This document shows positions 36,021 to 45,190 of a stretch of 61,653 nt of DNA, piece by piece. The first letter of the stretch is position 1. Each line of letters starts with the position of its first letter. Location of the stretch: contig NZ_JAPCWC010000021.1 of the NCBI RefSeq assembly GCF_026420865.1, positions 1-61,653 on the forward strand, given 5' to 3'. The DNA comes from Novosphingobium clariflavum (GTDB lineage: Bacteria > Pseudomonadota > Alphaproteobacteria > Sphingomonadales > Sphingomonadaceae). A model generated the notes under the pieces. It did no database searches, had not been told where the DNA came from, and worked only from the letters and a program-made list of their open reading frames with translations. Position numbers and translations under genes: made by a program.

Positions 36021-37122
36021 CGTGCGGCTCCTGCTCGCCCGCCTTGTGCGGACGCGGTGCGAGCGGCGGACGCAAGCGGTAAAATTCTATGGCCAGCCAA
36101 ACCAGCAGCGCCGCGCCCCCCACCGCCGCCGCCGGCCACCAGACCTGCCGTGCGGTCTCGATATGCGGAGGCTCCAGCACGCGCACCGCCGCCGTCGAAG
36201 TCATGTCCTCGACCGCCGTGCCCTGGAGATAGCGCAAATAGCCCTCGTACAAAGTCTTGGCCACGGCCAGCTCCCGCTCGCGCCGGTAGAGTTCGCTTGA
36301 TTCCGCCACGACCTGGCCAACCGTGCCATCGCCGCCCCGGCCAGTTGCGCGCAGCCTCCCCAACTGCCCCTGCAGCGCCGCGATCTCCGCCCGCAGGCGC
36401 TTCACGCTCAGGTGATCGTCCGTGTAGGTCTGCCGCGCGGTCTGCAGTTCGACCGTGCGCGCCTGGATCGTCGCCTCGATGTCGGCGACTTGCGAAGAAA
36501 GTAGCGCGGCCTTCACGTCGGGCATCGCCGCCCGGGTGCCAAGGCGAAAGCGGTCGTAGGCGACTTGCGCCTTGTCCAGCCGATCGTTGGCCGCGCCGAC
36601 CAGTTCGAGCAGGACCTGTCGCTTGTAGGCAGTCTGCCGACGGGCGATCTTGGCCAGATCATCACGGATCGCGGTGACATAGGCGCCAACCACGTCCTGC
36701 GCGAGCCGGGGGTCCGCATCGTCGAGCGTGACCAGGATGATCCCGCCACGCAACGAACGCACCGTCACCCGCCGCTCCAGCCAGCGCTGCGCGGCAATGC
36801 GATCCCCCAGGTCGATCCGCTCGACCAGGCCCAGCCGGGCGATCACCCGGTCACGCACCGATACGCTGCGCCCCACCCTTAGTGCCACCTCGATGGCAGC
36901 CTGGTTGCCGAAGACGTTGTTGATCGCGCCGAGCTGTCCCAGCGTTCCGCCCAGCCCCAGCGAATCCGGATCGGTCGGCGTCAGTGAGGCCGCGGCCAGG
37001 TAACGCTGCGGAAAGAGCGCCAGCAAGACGGCCACAAGGCACAGCGTCCCGAACAGCGCCGCACGCGCCCAGGCCGTGGCCAGCACCCGCGAGGCGGCGA
37101 GCATGCCGATCAGCGAGGGCAT
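36013..37122 (-). CDS. Wzz/PCP-family polysaccharide chain-length protein
   Basis: 369 aa: one N-terminal helix (about 20-42), a long periplasmic coiled-coil part (SSQVADIEATIQARTVELQTARQTY, VKRLRAEIAALQGQLGRLRATG), and a second helix near 325-347 (WWPAAAVGGAALLVWLAIEFY) just after VRVLEPPHIETARQ, the PxxP-like segment before TM2. It belongs to polysaccharide co-polymerases that set chain length and work with the OPX outer-membrane protein. No cytoplasmic tyrosine-kinase domain follows, so a partner kinase would have to be encoded elsewhere. Its start overlaps the OPX stop by one base. Confidence 0.9.
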   Translation of the reverse strand: MPSLIGMLAASRVLATAWARAALFGTLCLVAVLLALFPQRYLAAASLTPTDPDSLGLGGTLGQLGAINNVFGNQAAIEVALRVGRSVSVRDRVIARLGLVERIDLGDRIAAQRWLERRVTVRSLRGGIILVTLDDADPRLAQDVVGAYVTAIRDDLAKIARRQTAYKRQVLLELVGAANDRLDKAQVAYDRFRLGTRAAMPDVKAALLSSQVADIEATIQARTVELQTARQTYTDDHLSVKRLRAEIAALQGQLGRLRATGRGGDGTVGQVVAESSELYRRERELAVAKTLYEGYLRYLQGTAVEDMTSTAAVRVLEPPHIETARQVWWPAAAVGGAALLVWLAIEFYRLRPPLAPRPHKAGEQEPHGA

Positions 37123-39128
37123 CAGTTGGCCAATGCCGCGACGGCGGCACCGGTGATGCCGAGTTGGAACACTACGGTCGAAATGTCGCGCAGCTTCGAC
37201 CAGAAGCTGGAATTGCTGGTCTTGACCGGAACGAAGATCACGTCACCGGGCAGTGCCCTTTCGTCCATTCCGCCCGCCTTGCGGGTCAAAACCTGTCCAT
37301 TGGCGCGCACGACAAACGCGTGGGACAGGTCCGCCGCACGCTGCGGCCCGCCGGCCTGCTGGATATAGTCCTTCACCCGTACCGGCTCCCCGCTGATCAG
37401 GAACGAGGATGGACGGTAGACAGCGCCGAACACGCCCACTGTCGTAGCGCGCGGCGGAATGTAGATGCGATCGTTGTTCTCCAGCTGGATCGCTCCCGGC
37501 AGCGCCGAGTCCAGCGGGCCGATGTCGAGAACGACGCGCCCGTCAGGCTGAGCCTCGCGCAGCTTGTCCAGCACCGCGCGGGCGCTGGCGAGTTCCGCCG
37601 TGCTGCGATCCGAACTGCCCATACCATCGGCAGTGAGCGGCGCCGAGGCGATGGTCAGCTCCAGTTGATCGACCGCTTCCTCGAAACCCTGCCGCTGCTG
37701 CTGACGCACCGATTGTCGCTCGAACCGGGCGCCGAACGGGAAGGCACGCGCGGTGAGACCGCCAGCCATCGCCAGCACCTGCTCCATCGGCGTACCCGGC
37801 GCGACGAAGTAATTGCCGGGGTGCGCAACCTCTCCTTCGATCCGCACCACGACCGACTGGCGGTCCATCGGCTGAACCAGGCTGGCGCCAGAAAGCACCT
37901 GCAGGATGTCCGCCGGTTCGACCGCCATAGTGGCCGCAGCCTGACGCGAGACCTCGTGCGGGCCGGGCGGCGTGCCGGGAACATTGCGATAGAGGATGAG
38001 CCTGCTGCCGTCTGCCAGCGTATTGGGGCCTCCCGCCACTGCCAGTGCCTGCTCCACCGTCTCGCCCGGCTTCATCTCGTAGATCGCCTCGTGCTGGACA
38101 CTGCCAATCACCGCCACTTGCTCACCCGCCGGAGGGATGAACAGCACGTCCTCGTTGCGCAGCACCGCGTCGCCCACGCGGTTGCCGCCGCGCAGCAGGT
38201 CATAAAGGTCAAGCTCGCCAGCGACGCGGCCATCACGGTAAAGCACGATACGGCGGAAGCTGCCGCCAGCGGTCGGGCCGCCCGCCTGGAACACGGCGCT
38301 GGCCATCGTCGACAGGCTGTTGACAGTGAACTGCCCGGGATTGTTGGCGAACCCGGTCACGTAGACACGGACCCCCGCCATATCCTTGAGCTCGACCGCA
38401 ACCCCGTAATCGCGATAACTCGTACCGATCGCGGCCGAGATACGGTCCTTCACGTCCGCAAAACGCACGCCTGCCAGATGGACCGGACCGACCTGCGCCA
38501 GCACGATGTTGCCCGAACTGTCCACCCGCCGCTCGACACTGCCCTCGATCGAGCCCTTGAGCGAAATCGCAATCACGTCGCCCACGTTGATCAGGTAATC
38601 GGGCGGCACCGTGGCGGTGGCGGGAAGAGCGAATTCACGGGAAGATGGCAGAAGCAGGTCGGCGCCGTACCGCTCAAGCTTGCGGCCCACCAGGGTCTGC
38701 ACGAAATCCTCGAACTCACCGGGCTTGGGCGGGGCCTTCATGCGACGGGCAGCATCAAGGCCCGGTTCGGCACGCAGCAGTTCATCCCTCCCGTAAGAGC
38801 GCAATGAAGCGCTGCCAATCGAATCCGGGTGCCACTGGGGGCTTTGCTGGCTTTCGCCGGTGGCCTGCGGCATCACCATATCGCTTCGGCGCAGGCGCAT
38901 CGTATCGATCGCCCCGCTGCCCACGCCATAGGTGCCAAGATCGGAATCGAGCGGGCTTCCCGACGGCACGCTGGTTGCCGCCTGCGTAGTCTGGGCCCAG
39001 GCTGCGACCGTCGGTTGCGCCGCTAGCAGCGCCGCCAGTGCCAGGCCGCCCGCTCGCCAGTCCCGATGCAGCGGACGCATAGAGCCGCTTGCGGCCAAGC
39101 CGCCCCCTCGCCAGCCACCCTCGCTCAT
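37122..39128 (-). CDS. Polysaccharide export protein (OPX/Wza-like, SLBB domains)
   Basis: 668 aa, longer than Wza (~380). Signal peptide (GLALAALLAAQPTVAAWAQ) without a lipobox cysteine, unlike Wza. PPDYLINVGDVIAISLKGSI is the Poly_export domain (about 195-275), followed by several SLBB domains (GVRVYVTGFANNPGQFTVNSL, QVAVIGSVQHEAIYEM, VVRIEGEVAHPGNYFVAPG, VGVFGAVYRPSSFLISG). A hydrophobic C-terminal tail (TVVFQLGITGAAVAAL) could insert into a membrane. It would form the outer-membrane or periplasmic conduit for the polymer made by the operon. Confidence 0.92.
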   Translation of the reverse strand: MSEGGWRGGGLAASGSMRPLHRDWRAGGLALAALLAAQPTVAAWAQTTQAATSVPSGSPLDSDLGTYGVGSGAIDTMRLRRSDMVMPQATGESQQSPQWHPDSIGSASLRSYGRDELLRAEPGLDAARRMKAPPKPGEFEDFVQTLVGRKLERYGADLLLPSSREFALPATATVPPDYLINVGDVIAISLKGSIEGSVERRVDSSGNIVLAQVGPVHLAGVRFADVKDRISAAIGTSYRDYGVAVELKDMAGVRVYVTGFANNPGQFTVNSLSTMASAVFQAGGPTAGGSFRRIVLYRDGRVAGELDLYDLLRGGNRVGDAVLRNEDVLFIPPAGEQVAVIGSVQHEAIYEMKPGETVEQALAVAGGPNTLADGSRLILYRNVPGTPPGPHEVSRQAAATMAVEPADILQVLSGASLVQPMDRQSVVVRIEGEVAHPGNYFVAPGTPMEQVLAMAGGLTARAFPFGARFERQSVRQQQRQGFEEAVDQLELTIASAPLTADGMGSSDRSTAELASARAVLDKLREAQPDGRVVLDIGPLDSALPGAIQLENNDRIYIPPRATTVGVFGAVYRPSSFLISGEPVRVKDYIQQAGGPQRAADLSHAFVVRANGQVLTRKAGGMDERALPGDVIFVPVKTSNSSFWSKLRDISTVVFQLGITGAAVAALAN

Positions 39129-39152
39129 CGACCCATTCCCCTCCGTTGCGCG

Positions 39153-40214
39153 CTACCGTCCGTGCCCGGAGAACGCCACGTTCCCCCCGGGCGTCGCCGC
39201 GCTGCCATGGCGCGCCAGCCAATCCGCCGTTTCGGCCACCTGTTCCGCGAGCGGCACGGCCGCCACGCCGTAGTGCTCCAGAAGATACGCGTAGGCGGCG
39301 CCATCCCCGTGATAGCGATCCACCGCCGGATCGGTGACCGGCGCGCGCAGGTACGTCACCCCTGGCCAGCCGGAGGCCACCGTACGCGCCACCGTTTCCA
39401 GTTCGCACGGCTCGCCCCCGCTTTCGAACACCGTCACCGCTGCCCCCCGCGTGTCGCCAAGCAAGGCGATGGCCAGCGACAGCAGTTCGCGAATGGCGAC
39501 ATAAGAACGGACCACCAGGCGCGGGCTGCGCACCACCACCGGCCGCCCGGCCAAGGCATCACCGATCAGCCCCGCAAGCGCGTATCGATCGTGCTTGTTG
39601 ATGTAAGGCCCGGAAAGACTGAAGATCCGCGCGATCGCCGCTCGGCGACGCTGGTGCGCATCCTGCTCCGATTGCGGTCCGCGGCCATAGACCCAGTCTA
39701 CGAAGCGCTCCTCCTCCTCGCGCTTCATCGCCCCGTAGAGACCGAGCGGACTTTCCCCTTCCGCGTCGGCAGCAGCCAGACCCGCCGCGCCGGAACTTGC
39801 CACGAACACCGCTTCGCAGCCGATCGCATCCAGGCTTCCCAGCACCATCCCGGTGATCTTGCGGCAGGCCGCGCGGTAATCCTGCGCCGACATCGCCTCG
39901 GCCCGCTCGCGCGTGAGGAAGGCATAGTGTAGCAACCAGGTGGGCTGCGATGCAATCGTGGTGAGAGCGCGCAAGGGCAGCTGCGTCACCTTGCGCCCGC
40001 TGCGCAATGTCAACGTGCGCCTGCCCGAGCCGAAGGCCAGTACGCGCCCCGCAAAGGCCCCGCCCAGCACCGCTTCCAGCAGTTCCAGCGTAGCCAGTCC
40101 CAGCCATCCGCCCGCCCCTGTCACAACGATCCGCCGCCCGCTCGCCAGCAGCGTTTCGGCCGCAGCCATGTCGAGCCCCGGGAACACGCGGGGAGCCGGC
40201 ACGAAATCAGCCAT
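39153..40214 (-). CDS. NAD-dependent epimerase/dehydratase (extended SDR)
   Basis: 353 aa. IVVTGAGGWLGLATLELL (about 29-46) is the NAD loop, and LYGAMKREEEERF holds the YxxxK pair. ARIFSLSGPYINKHDRYALAGL and VVRSPRLVVRSYVAIRELL fit extended SDRs acting on nucleotide sugars. Overlaps the HAD gene by 8 bases. In the CDP-sugar context a C4-ketone reductase or a reductase of the branched side chain (the YerF role in yersiniose) is a reasonable guess. Substrate not decided by sequence. Confidence 0.78.
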   Translation of the reverse strand: MADFVPAPRVFPGLDMAAAETLLASGRRIVVTGAGGWLGLATLELLEAVLGGAFAGRVLAFGSGRRTLTLRSGRKVTQLPLRALTTIASQPTWLLHYAFLTRERAEAMSAQDYRAACRKITGMVLGSLDAIGCEAVFVASSGAAGLAAADAEGESPLGLYGAMKREEEERFVDWVYGRGPQSEQDAHQRRRAAIARIFSLSGPYINKHDRYALAGLIGDALAGRPVVVRSPRLVVRSYVAIRELLSLAIALLGDTRGAAVTVFESGGEPCELETVARTVASGWPGVTYLRAPVTDPAVDRYHGDGAAYAYLLEHYGVAAVPLAEQVAETADWLARHGSAATPGGNVAFSGHGR

Positions 40215-40881
40215 AGCGCCGTGCCTCCTCCGGCTCGAGCAGCGCGATGATGGCCCGCGTCACATCGCCAAAGGTCGCAAAACGCGGGCTCGGATGGGGA
40301 TCCCACCCCTCCTGCGCATACCCCCAGGCGGCAAACAGGAACGGCATCGCCAGCGCATGGGCCACTTCGTGATCGACCTCGCTGTCGCCCACGAACAGGC
40401 ACTGCGAGGCACTTGCCCCCAGCCGGTCGAGCGCCAACCCCAGCAGGTCGGGCTCGGGCTTGGCACGCAGCCCCTCACGCCCGCCCACCACGCAATCGAA
40501 CAGCGGCGCTATCCCGGTATCGCGCAGGACCGCATCGCACAGGTTCTGCGGCTTGTTGGTGCAGATCGCCAAAGACAGCCCGGCCTGGACCAGTTGCTCC
40601 AGCCCTTGCCGCACCTGCGGATAGAGATCCGTTTCCGGCGTCCGGGAGTGGGCATAACGGCGGCGGAATTCGGCGAGATCGGCATCGGCGTCGAGGCAGG
40701 CATCCCCCATCAGCCCCCGCACCAGCGGTTTGCCGCCACGACTGATCAGGGTGCGGGCGCGGCGCTCATCAAGGCGGCGCGGCACGCCGCGGTCGGCCAG
40801 CATCTGCTCGACGATGGTCATGCAGGCGCGGCAGGAATCGACAAGCGTTCCATCCAGATCGAAGATCACATGGCGGATCAT
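40207..40881 (-). CDS. HAD-superfamily phosphatase (Gph-like)
   Basis: 224 aa. MIRHVIFDLDGTLVDSC holds the nucleophile Asp and DGT; motif II is ICTNKPQNL, and CLFVGDSEVDHEVAHAL is motif IV. A helical cap (C1) lies between, as in phosphoglycolate phosphatase. Overlaps the TPP-enzyme gene by four bases (ATGA). In a sugar operon it probably removes phosphate from a sugar or from an aldol product. True substrate unknown. Confidence 0.85.
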   Translation of the reverse strand: MIRHVIFDLDGTLVDSCRACMTIVEQMLADRGVPRRLDERRARTLISRGGKPLVRGLMGDACLDADADLAEFRRRYAHSRTPETDLYPQVRQGLEQLVQAGLSLAICTNKPQNLCDAVLRDTGIAPLFDCVVGGREGLRAKPEPDLLGLALDRLGASASQCLFVGDSEVDHEVAHALAMPFLFAAWGYAQEGWDPHPSPRFATFGDVTRAIIALLEPEEARRYG

Positions 40882-42758
40882 GCCGCACCCTCCGCCAGCG
40901 GCGCATGCAGGCCCATGGCACGAGCCAGTTCCTCACGCGGGAGGAACGGCGAGAGGTCTTCGAGCGCAGGCGATTCCATCGTCCCGTCGGCGAGACGGCG
41001 CGACGACAATTTCGGCGCGAAGTCCTGTCGCTTGTCGAGCATGACCTCGCACAATCGCGGCCCATCCCCCTCCAGCACCGCACGGATCGCTCCGGCAAGC
41101 TCGCCATGCGTGTCCACTCGCCGCGCCGGGATGCCGAACGCCTCTGCCACGCGGGGGAAGTCGGGGAAAGTCAGGCCGCTGTCGGGCCCGCAGCCCACCA
41201 CCCGGTCCGGGAAGTGGTTCTGCTGCGACTGGCGGATCGAATGATACCCTTCGTTGTTAAGCACGAAGAGCTTGATCGGCAGGCGCAGCCCGCCGATCGT
41301 CTGCAATTCCTGCAGGTTCATCATGATCGACCCGTCTCCGGCCAGACAGACCACCCGCCGCGCACCGGAGGCAACGCAGGCGCCGATCGCCGCCGGCAAA
41401 TCGTAACCCATCGAGGCGCAGCCCGAATTGGTATAAAGCCGCTGACCCGCCTGCAACCGCGCGGCCTGGAACACGGTGACGCAGGCCGTGCCGTCGGCAG
41501 TCACGACAATCTCGTCCCCGGCCAGTTCCTCGAACAGAATTTGCGTGAAGACGTAAGGATTGATCGGGCTTTGCCAGTCCCGATACTCGGGCAAGACCAC
41601 CGGGTAGCGCGCGGCCCGTTCACGGCTCCACCTCAGGAACCGCGCCCGCTCGGCACTGCGGTCCATTTGATGCCCCGGCTCCGGCAGGCCGATGCGCGCT
41701 GCCGCCGCAAAAAAGTCGCGCAGATCGGCGTGGACCGGGCGGTGCAGGGAAAGCGTGGGCTTGGCCAGTTCGGCGCGGTCGATCTCGACCATGGCCACGC
41801 GCGCGTGGCGCGCCCAGGCCTTCCAGTTGTAGCTGATCTGGCGAATGTTGAGACGGCAGCCAAGCACCAGAACATAGTCTGCCGTCTGCACCGCAAAGTT
41901 GCCGCCCCGGTCTCCCACCGTGCCCGGCCGTCCGACATAGAGCGGATGGTCGTCGGGCACCGCATCATGCGCGTTCCAGCCGGTCACCACCGGCACCCCG
42001 CGTTGCTCTAGGAACTCGAGGAATTCCTGGTGCACACCGGCGATGCGCACGCCGCTTCCGACCAGCACGACCGGCCGCTCGGCCCCGTGCAGTTCCTCCA
42101 GCAACACCTCCACCTCGCGCTCCAGCGGCTCCCCGCGCAAGGCACCGCATTCGGCGGTGGTATTGGCCGCCTCTCCCCAGTCTTCCTGCTCAGCCGGATC
42201 GTATCCGACCAACGCATCGGGATCGACGGGAGCGGCCTGCACGTCGATCGGCACATCGATCCAGACCGGCCCCGGTCGGCCCCGCCGAGCCAGATACAGC
42301 GCCTTTTCCACCACCTTGCGGGTCTGCAGAGGATCGTCGAGCCGCACCGCAAACTTGGTGATCGGCCGCACCATCGAAACGATGTCGACTTCCTGATCGC
42401 CCAGTTGCCGCAGAGCGATCGGATAGCGATTCGCACATGTCTCGCGCTTCACCTGCCCCGAGACGACCACCATCGCGATGGAATCGACATAAGCGCCATA
42501 AACCCCGTTAAGCGCGTTAACCCCGCCCGGGCCGGTCGTGACATTCAGCGCAGCCGGACGTCCCGAAAGCCGGCAATAGCTTTCTGCCGCGATCGCCGCA
42601 GCCTGCTCGTGATGGCAGAAATGCAAGGCCAGCCCCGGCGCCCGCCCGAAAGCATCGTTGAGGTGCATCGCCCCCCCGCCGGTGAGCATGAACATGTCGG
42701 CGATACCATGCTCGACCAGCAGGCGGGCGATCAGATCGGCAACGCGGACCTGCCCCAT
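40878..42758 (-). CDS. Acetolactate-synthase-like TPP-dependent enzyme
   Basis: 626 aa. N-terminal Pyr domain with FCHHEQAAAIAAESYCRL (activating Glu in HHEQ), middle domain (RPVVLVGSGVRIAGV) and C-terminal PP domain with GDGSIMMNLQELQTIGGL...VLNN, the Mg-TPP motif. Housekeeping acetolactate synthase is larger in context (ilvB with ilvN) and would not lie among LPS genes. The closest functional model is YerE of Yersinia O:VI, which moves an acetaldehyde unit from pyruvate to C4 of CDP-3,6-dideoxy-4-keto-glucose. RfbF, RfbG and RfbH in the same operon make exactly that acceptor. The YerE role is inference. Confidence 0.85.
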   Translation of the reverse strand: MGQVRVADLIARLLVEHGIADMFMLTGGGAMHLNDAFGRAPGLALHFCHHEQAAAIAAESYCRLSGRPAALNVTTGPGGVNALNGVYGAYVDSIAMVVVSGQVKRETCANRYPIALRQLGDQEVDIVSMVRPITKFAVRLDDPLQTRKVVEKALYLARRGRPGPVWIDVPIDVQAAPVDPDALVGYDPAEQEDWGEAANTTAECGALRGEPLEREVEVLLEELHGAERPVVLVGSGVRIAGVHQEFLEFLEQRGVPVVTGWNAHDAVPDDHPLYVGRPGTVGDRGGNFAVQTADYVLVLGCRLNIRQISYNWKAWARHARVAMVEIDRAELAKPTLSLHRPVHADLRDFFAAAARIGLPEPGHQMDRSAERARFLRWSRERAARYPVVLPEYRDWQSPINPYVFTQILFEELAGDEIVVTADGTACVTVFQAARLQAGQRLYTNSGCASMGYDLPAAIGACVASGARRVVCLAGDGSIMMNLQELQTIGGLRLPIKLFVLNNEGYHSIRQSQQNHFPDRVVGCGPDSGLTFPDFPRVAEAFGIPARRVDTHGELAGAIRAVLEGDGPRLCEVMLDKRQDFAPKLSSRRLADGTMESPALEDLSPFLPREELARAMGLHAPLAEGAA

Positions 42759-42761
42759 GGT

Positions 42762-43619
42762 TCAGGCCACCGCGGAACGCGGAGCAACCAGCGGTCCGGT
42801 GTGCGTACCAGCCACGTGCACGGCTTGGGCTTCGTCCGGGATGGCCGCCTGGCGCGCTTCCATCATAGCGATGCGCGAGAGGTCTTCGCCGGCGATCATG
42901 CCGTAGAAGTCCCGCTTGTTGCGAAGCCAATCGAGTTCGAACGCGATCGCCAGCTCCATTCCGCGCGCCGCATCGCGTCCGTCGAGAACGGCCGCATCGA
43001 AGATGACCTTTCGTGTCTCGAAACGGTCCAGCCGAACCTCGCGGACCCGGCGCAGCGGCTCGATCGCCTCTGGGTTGACCCCGCCCCCGACCACCAGTTC
43101 CACCCCGCGCCGCCGTGCCTCCTCGGCGACCTCCACGACATAGCGGGTCATCTCGTCGCTGTTCACGAAGTCCCGCTTGAAACCCATCGACCCGGCAAAA
43201 TCGACCCGTCCGAACACCATGCCGACCCGGCCGACTTCCGCCTTGGCGCCGATCTCGTCGAGATGGCCGAAGGCGTAGCGGGTCTCAACATTGAACAGGA
43301 AGCGGGTGTCGGCCTGTTCATCGCGCGCGAAGACCTTGTCCTTGGCAGCGACGTACTTCGACAGCGCATAAGGCGTCTCGACCATGGGGGCGATAACGTA
43401 GTCGACGCCGAACTGCCGCGCCTCGATCAGGTCGCGCACCGCTTCGCAGCCGCCGATCTTGAGGCCGACACCCAGGTCCGCCCGCCGTGCGATCTCCAGC
43501 AGCCGCAGCAATTCATCGCTGCGGGTGCCTTCGGCCTCAAACTCCGCCTTGACCGCAATGACGCCATGGTCGCGCGCAGCCTTGAGGGTTTCGAACATCG
43601 CTCTTTCGGTCTGGTTCAC
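42762..43619 (-). CDS. HpcH/HpaI aldolase-citrate lyase family protein
   Basis: 285 aa TIM-barrel. AVKAEFEAEGTRSDELLRLL, LGVGLKIGGCEAVRD, DYVIAPMVETPYALSKYV and FLFNVETRYAFGHLDEI (metal-binding Glu and active-site region) fit the family, whose members cleave or form C-C bonds with pyruvate or acetyl-CoA. It starts within the end of the RfbH gene (four bases) and ends three bases before the TPP-enzyme start, so the three are tightly linked. It might supply pyruvate for the TPP enzyme or extend the sugar directly. No close functional match recalled. Confidence 0.78.
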   Translation of the reverse strand: MNQTERAMFETLKAARDHGVIAVKAEFEAEGTRSDELLRLLEIARRADLGVGLKIGGCEAVRDLIEARQFGVDYVIAPMVETPYALSKYVAAKDKVFARDEQADTRFLFNVETRYAFGHLDEIGAKAEVGRVGMVFGRVDFAGSMGFKRDFVNSDEMTRYVVEVAEEARRRGVELVVGGGVNPEAIEPLRRVREVRLDRFETRKVIFDAAVLDGRDAARGMELAIAFELDWLRNKRDFYGMIAGEDLSRIAMMEARQAAIPDEAQAVHVAGTHTGPLVAPRSAVA

Positions 43620-45190
43620 TGTGCTCTCCTCTCGTCATGGGCTTGGCGGCCCCGTTGCGATGAGCCGGCAACCTTCCCGCAGCCGCGCAGGAAAGCCGCC
43701 ATGGTCTCGACGGTGTAATGGAGGTGCGCCGGTTCAAGCCCGGGATAGAGGCCGATCCAGAAGCAGTTGGTGGTGACGAGATCGGCATTCGCCAGGCTGC
43801 CCGAGACCCGGTAATTTCGGCCCTTCATGTAAGGCTGCCGCAGCAGGTTACCGCCGAACAGCAGCCGCGTACCGATCCGGTGCGCGTCGAGATGCTTGAC
43901 CAGGTCATCGCGTGCCACGCCGCTTTCCGGACGAATGGTAATCGGATAGCCGAACCACGAAGGGTCGCTGCCCGGCGTTGCGCGGGGGAGGATGAAGACA
44001 TCCTCGAAGGGCGTGAGCATTTCGGTCAGCAGCGCGAAATTGGCGCGCCGCGCGGCGATGAAATCCTCAAGCCGATCCAGTTGTGCCAGCCCGACGGCCG
44101 CCTGCATGTCGGTGATCTTCAGATTGTAGCCCGCATGGCTGTAGGTATACTTGTGGTCGTAACCCGCCGGCAGGCTGCCAAGCCGGCGCGCGAAGCGCTT
44201 GCCGCAGGTATTGTCCATGCCCGGCGCGCACCAGCAATCACGTCCCCAGTCGCGCATGGATTCGATCACCCGCTTCAACCGGGGCTTCTGCGTGAACACC
44301 GCGCCGCCCTCGCCCATGGTGATATGGTGCGCGGGATAGAAGCTGAGTGTGCCGATATCGCCGAAGGTACCGACCCCGCGCCCCTGCTCCTTCAAGCCGT
44401 CTCCATGCCATGTCGCGCCGAGGGCATCGCAGCAGTCCTCCACTACAAAGAGCCCGTACTTGCGCGCCACCCGCATAACTTCATCGAGGTCGAACGGGTT
44501 GCCCAGCGTATGCGCCAGCATGATGGCGCGGGTGCGGTCGCTGACCGCCGCCTCGATGCGTTCCGACAGGACGTTGTAGGTAGGCACGTCGAGGTCCACG
44601 AAGACCGGCACCAGCCCATATTGCAACGCGGGGTTCACCGTGGTCGGAAACCCGGTGGCAACGGTGATGACTTCGTCACCGGGCTTCAGTGCCTCGTCCC
44701 TCAGATAGTGCGAGGTCAGGCTGGACAGTGCCAGAAGGTTGGCCGAGGAGCCCGAATTGGTCGTGAGCACATGAGCCACCCCCAGTTGCCTGGCCAGACG
44801 TTCCTCGAAGGCGCTGTTGAACCGTCCGGTCGTCAACCAGAAGTCGAGCGCGGATTCGACAAGGAACTGCATCTCCTGCGCTCCGTAGACCTTGCCCGAA
44901 ACGGGAACCGGGCTCTGTCCGGGAACGAACGGACGCGGCGCGTGGAAGCGGCGGGCATAGTCGCCAGTGAGGGCAAGAATGCGCGCGCGCAGTTCCGCTT
45001 CATTGCCGCCGCCATCACCGCCGCCATCACCGCCGTCGTCGTTGCCCTCATTGCACCGACCCTCGACACGCTCCGCTTCCCGCGAGGTCACTTCGCAAGG
45101 CGCACCTTCTTGGGCAAAAAACATCCCGGATACAGCTGTGCCATCGCTGCGCGCCAGGTCGTTCACGGGCTCCGTCAGCGGATTGGTCAT
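43616..45190 (-). CDS. rfbH: RfbH-type CDP-4-keto-6-deoxy-D-glucose 3-dehydratase
   Basis: 524 aa from ATG 45190, overlapping the rfbG stop (ATGA). PMP-dependent, iron-sulfur enzyme (E1, DdhC) that removes the C3 hydroxyl of CDP-4-keto-6-deoxyglucose, giving 3,6-dideoxyhexoses. Diagnostic: FYPAHHITMGEGGAV has His in place of the aminotransferase lysine, and DCWCAPGMDNTCGKRF holds the C-x-C-x7-C part of the [2Fe-2S] site. The N-terminus carries an unusual Asp/Gly-rich run (NDDGGDGGGDGGG, near residues 50-62) absent from family members I know. It needs a reductase partner (DdhD/E3), which is not in the window. Confidence 0.93.
   Translation of the reverse strand: MTNPLTEPVNDLARSDGTAVSGMFFAQEGAPCEVTSREAERVEGRCNEGNDDGGDGGGDGGGNEAELRARILALTGDYARRFHAPRPFVPGQSPVPVSGKVYGAQEMQFLVESALDFWLTTGRFNSAFEERLARQLGVAHVLTTNSGSSANLLALSSLTSHYLRDEALKPGDEVITVATGFPTTVNPALQYGLVPVFVDLDVPTYNVLSERIEAAVSDRTRAIMLAHTLGNPFDLDEVMRVARKYGLFVVEDCCDALGATWHGDGLKEQGRGVGTFGDIGTLSFYPAHHITMGEGGAVFTQKPRLKRVIESMRDWGRDCWCAPGMDNTCGKRFARRLGSLPAGYDHKYTYSHAGYNLKITDMQAAVGLAQLDRLEDFIAARRANFALLTEMLTPFEDVFILPRATPGSDPSWFGYPITIRPESGVARDDLVKHLDAHRIGTRLLFGGNLLRQPYMKGRNYRVSGSLANADLVTTNCFWIGLYPGLEPAHLHYTVETMAAFLRGCGKVAGSSQRGRQAHDERRAQ
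45003..45042 (-). repeat. CCGCCATCA microsatellite inside rfbH
   Basis: On the plus strand CCGCCGCCATCACCGCCGCCATCACCGCCGTC is an imperfect 9-12-base tandem repeat, encoding the Asp/Gly run of RfbH. All units are multiples of three, so copy-number change would alter linker length and leave the frame intact. Confidence 0.6.

Noticed and set aside
40878..42758. TPP enzyme considered as housekeeping IlvB
   Set aside because: No ilvN beside it, and it is locked by overlaps into a CDP-sugar operon.
45003..45042. Short tandem repeat considered as a CRISPR-like array
   Set aside because: Units are 9-12 bases without spacers and lie in frame inside rfbH; it is a coding microsatellite. No CRISPR array was seen in the window.
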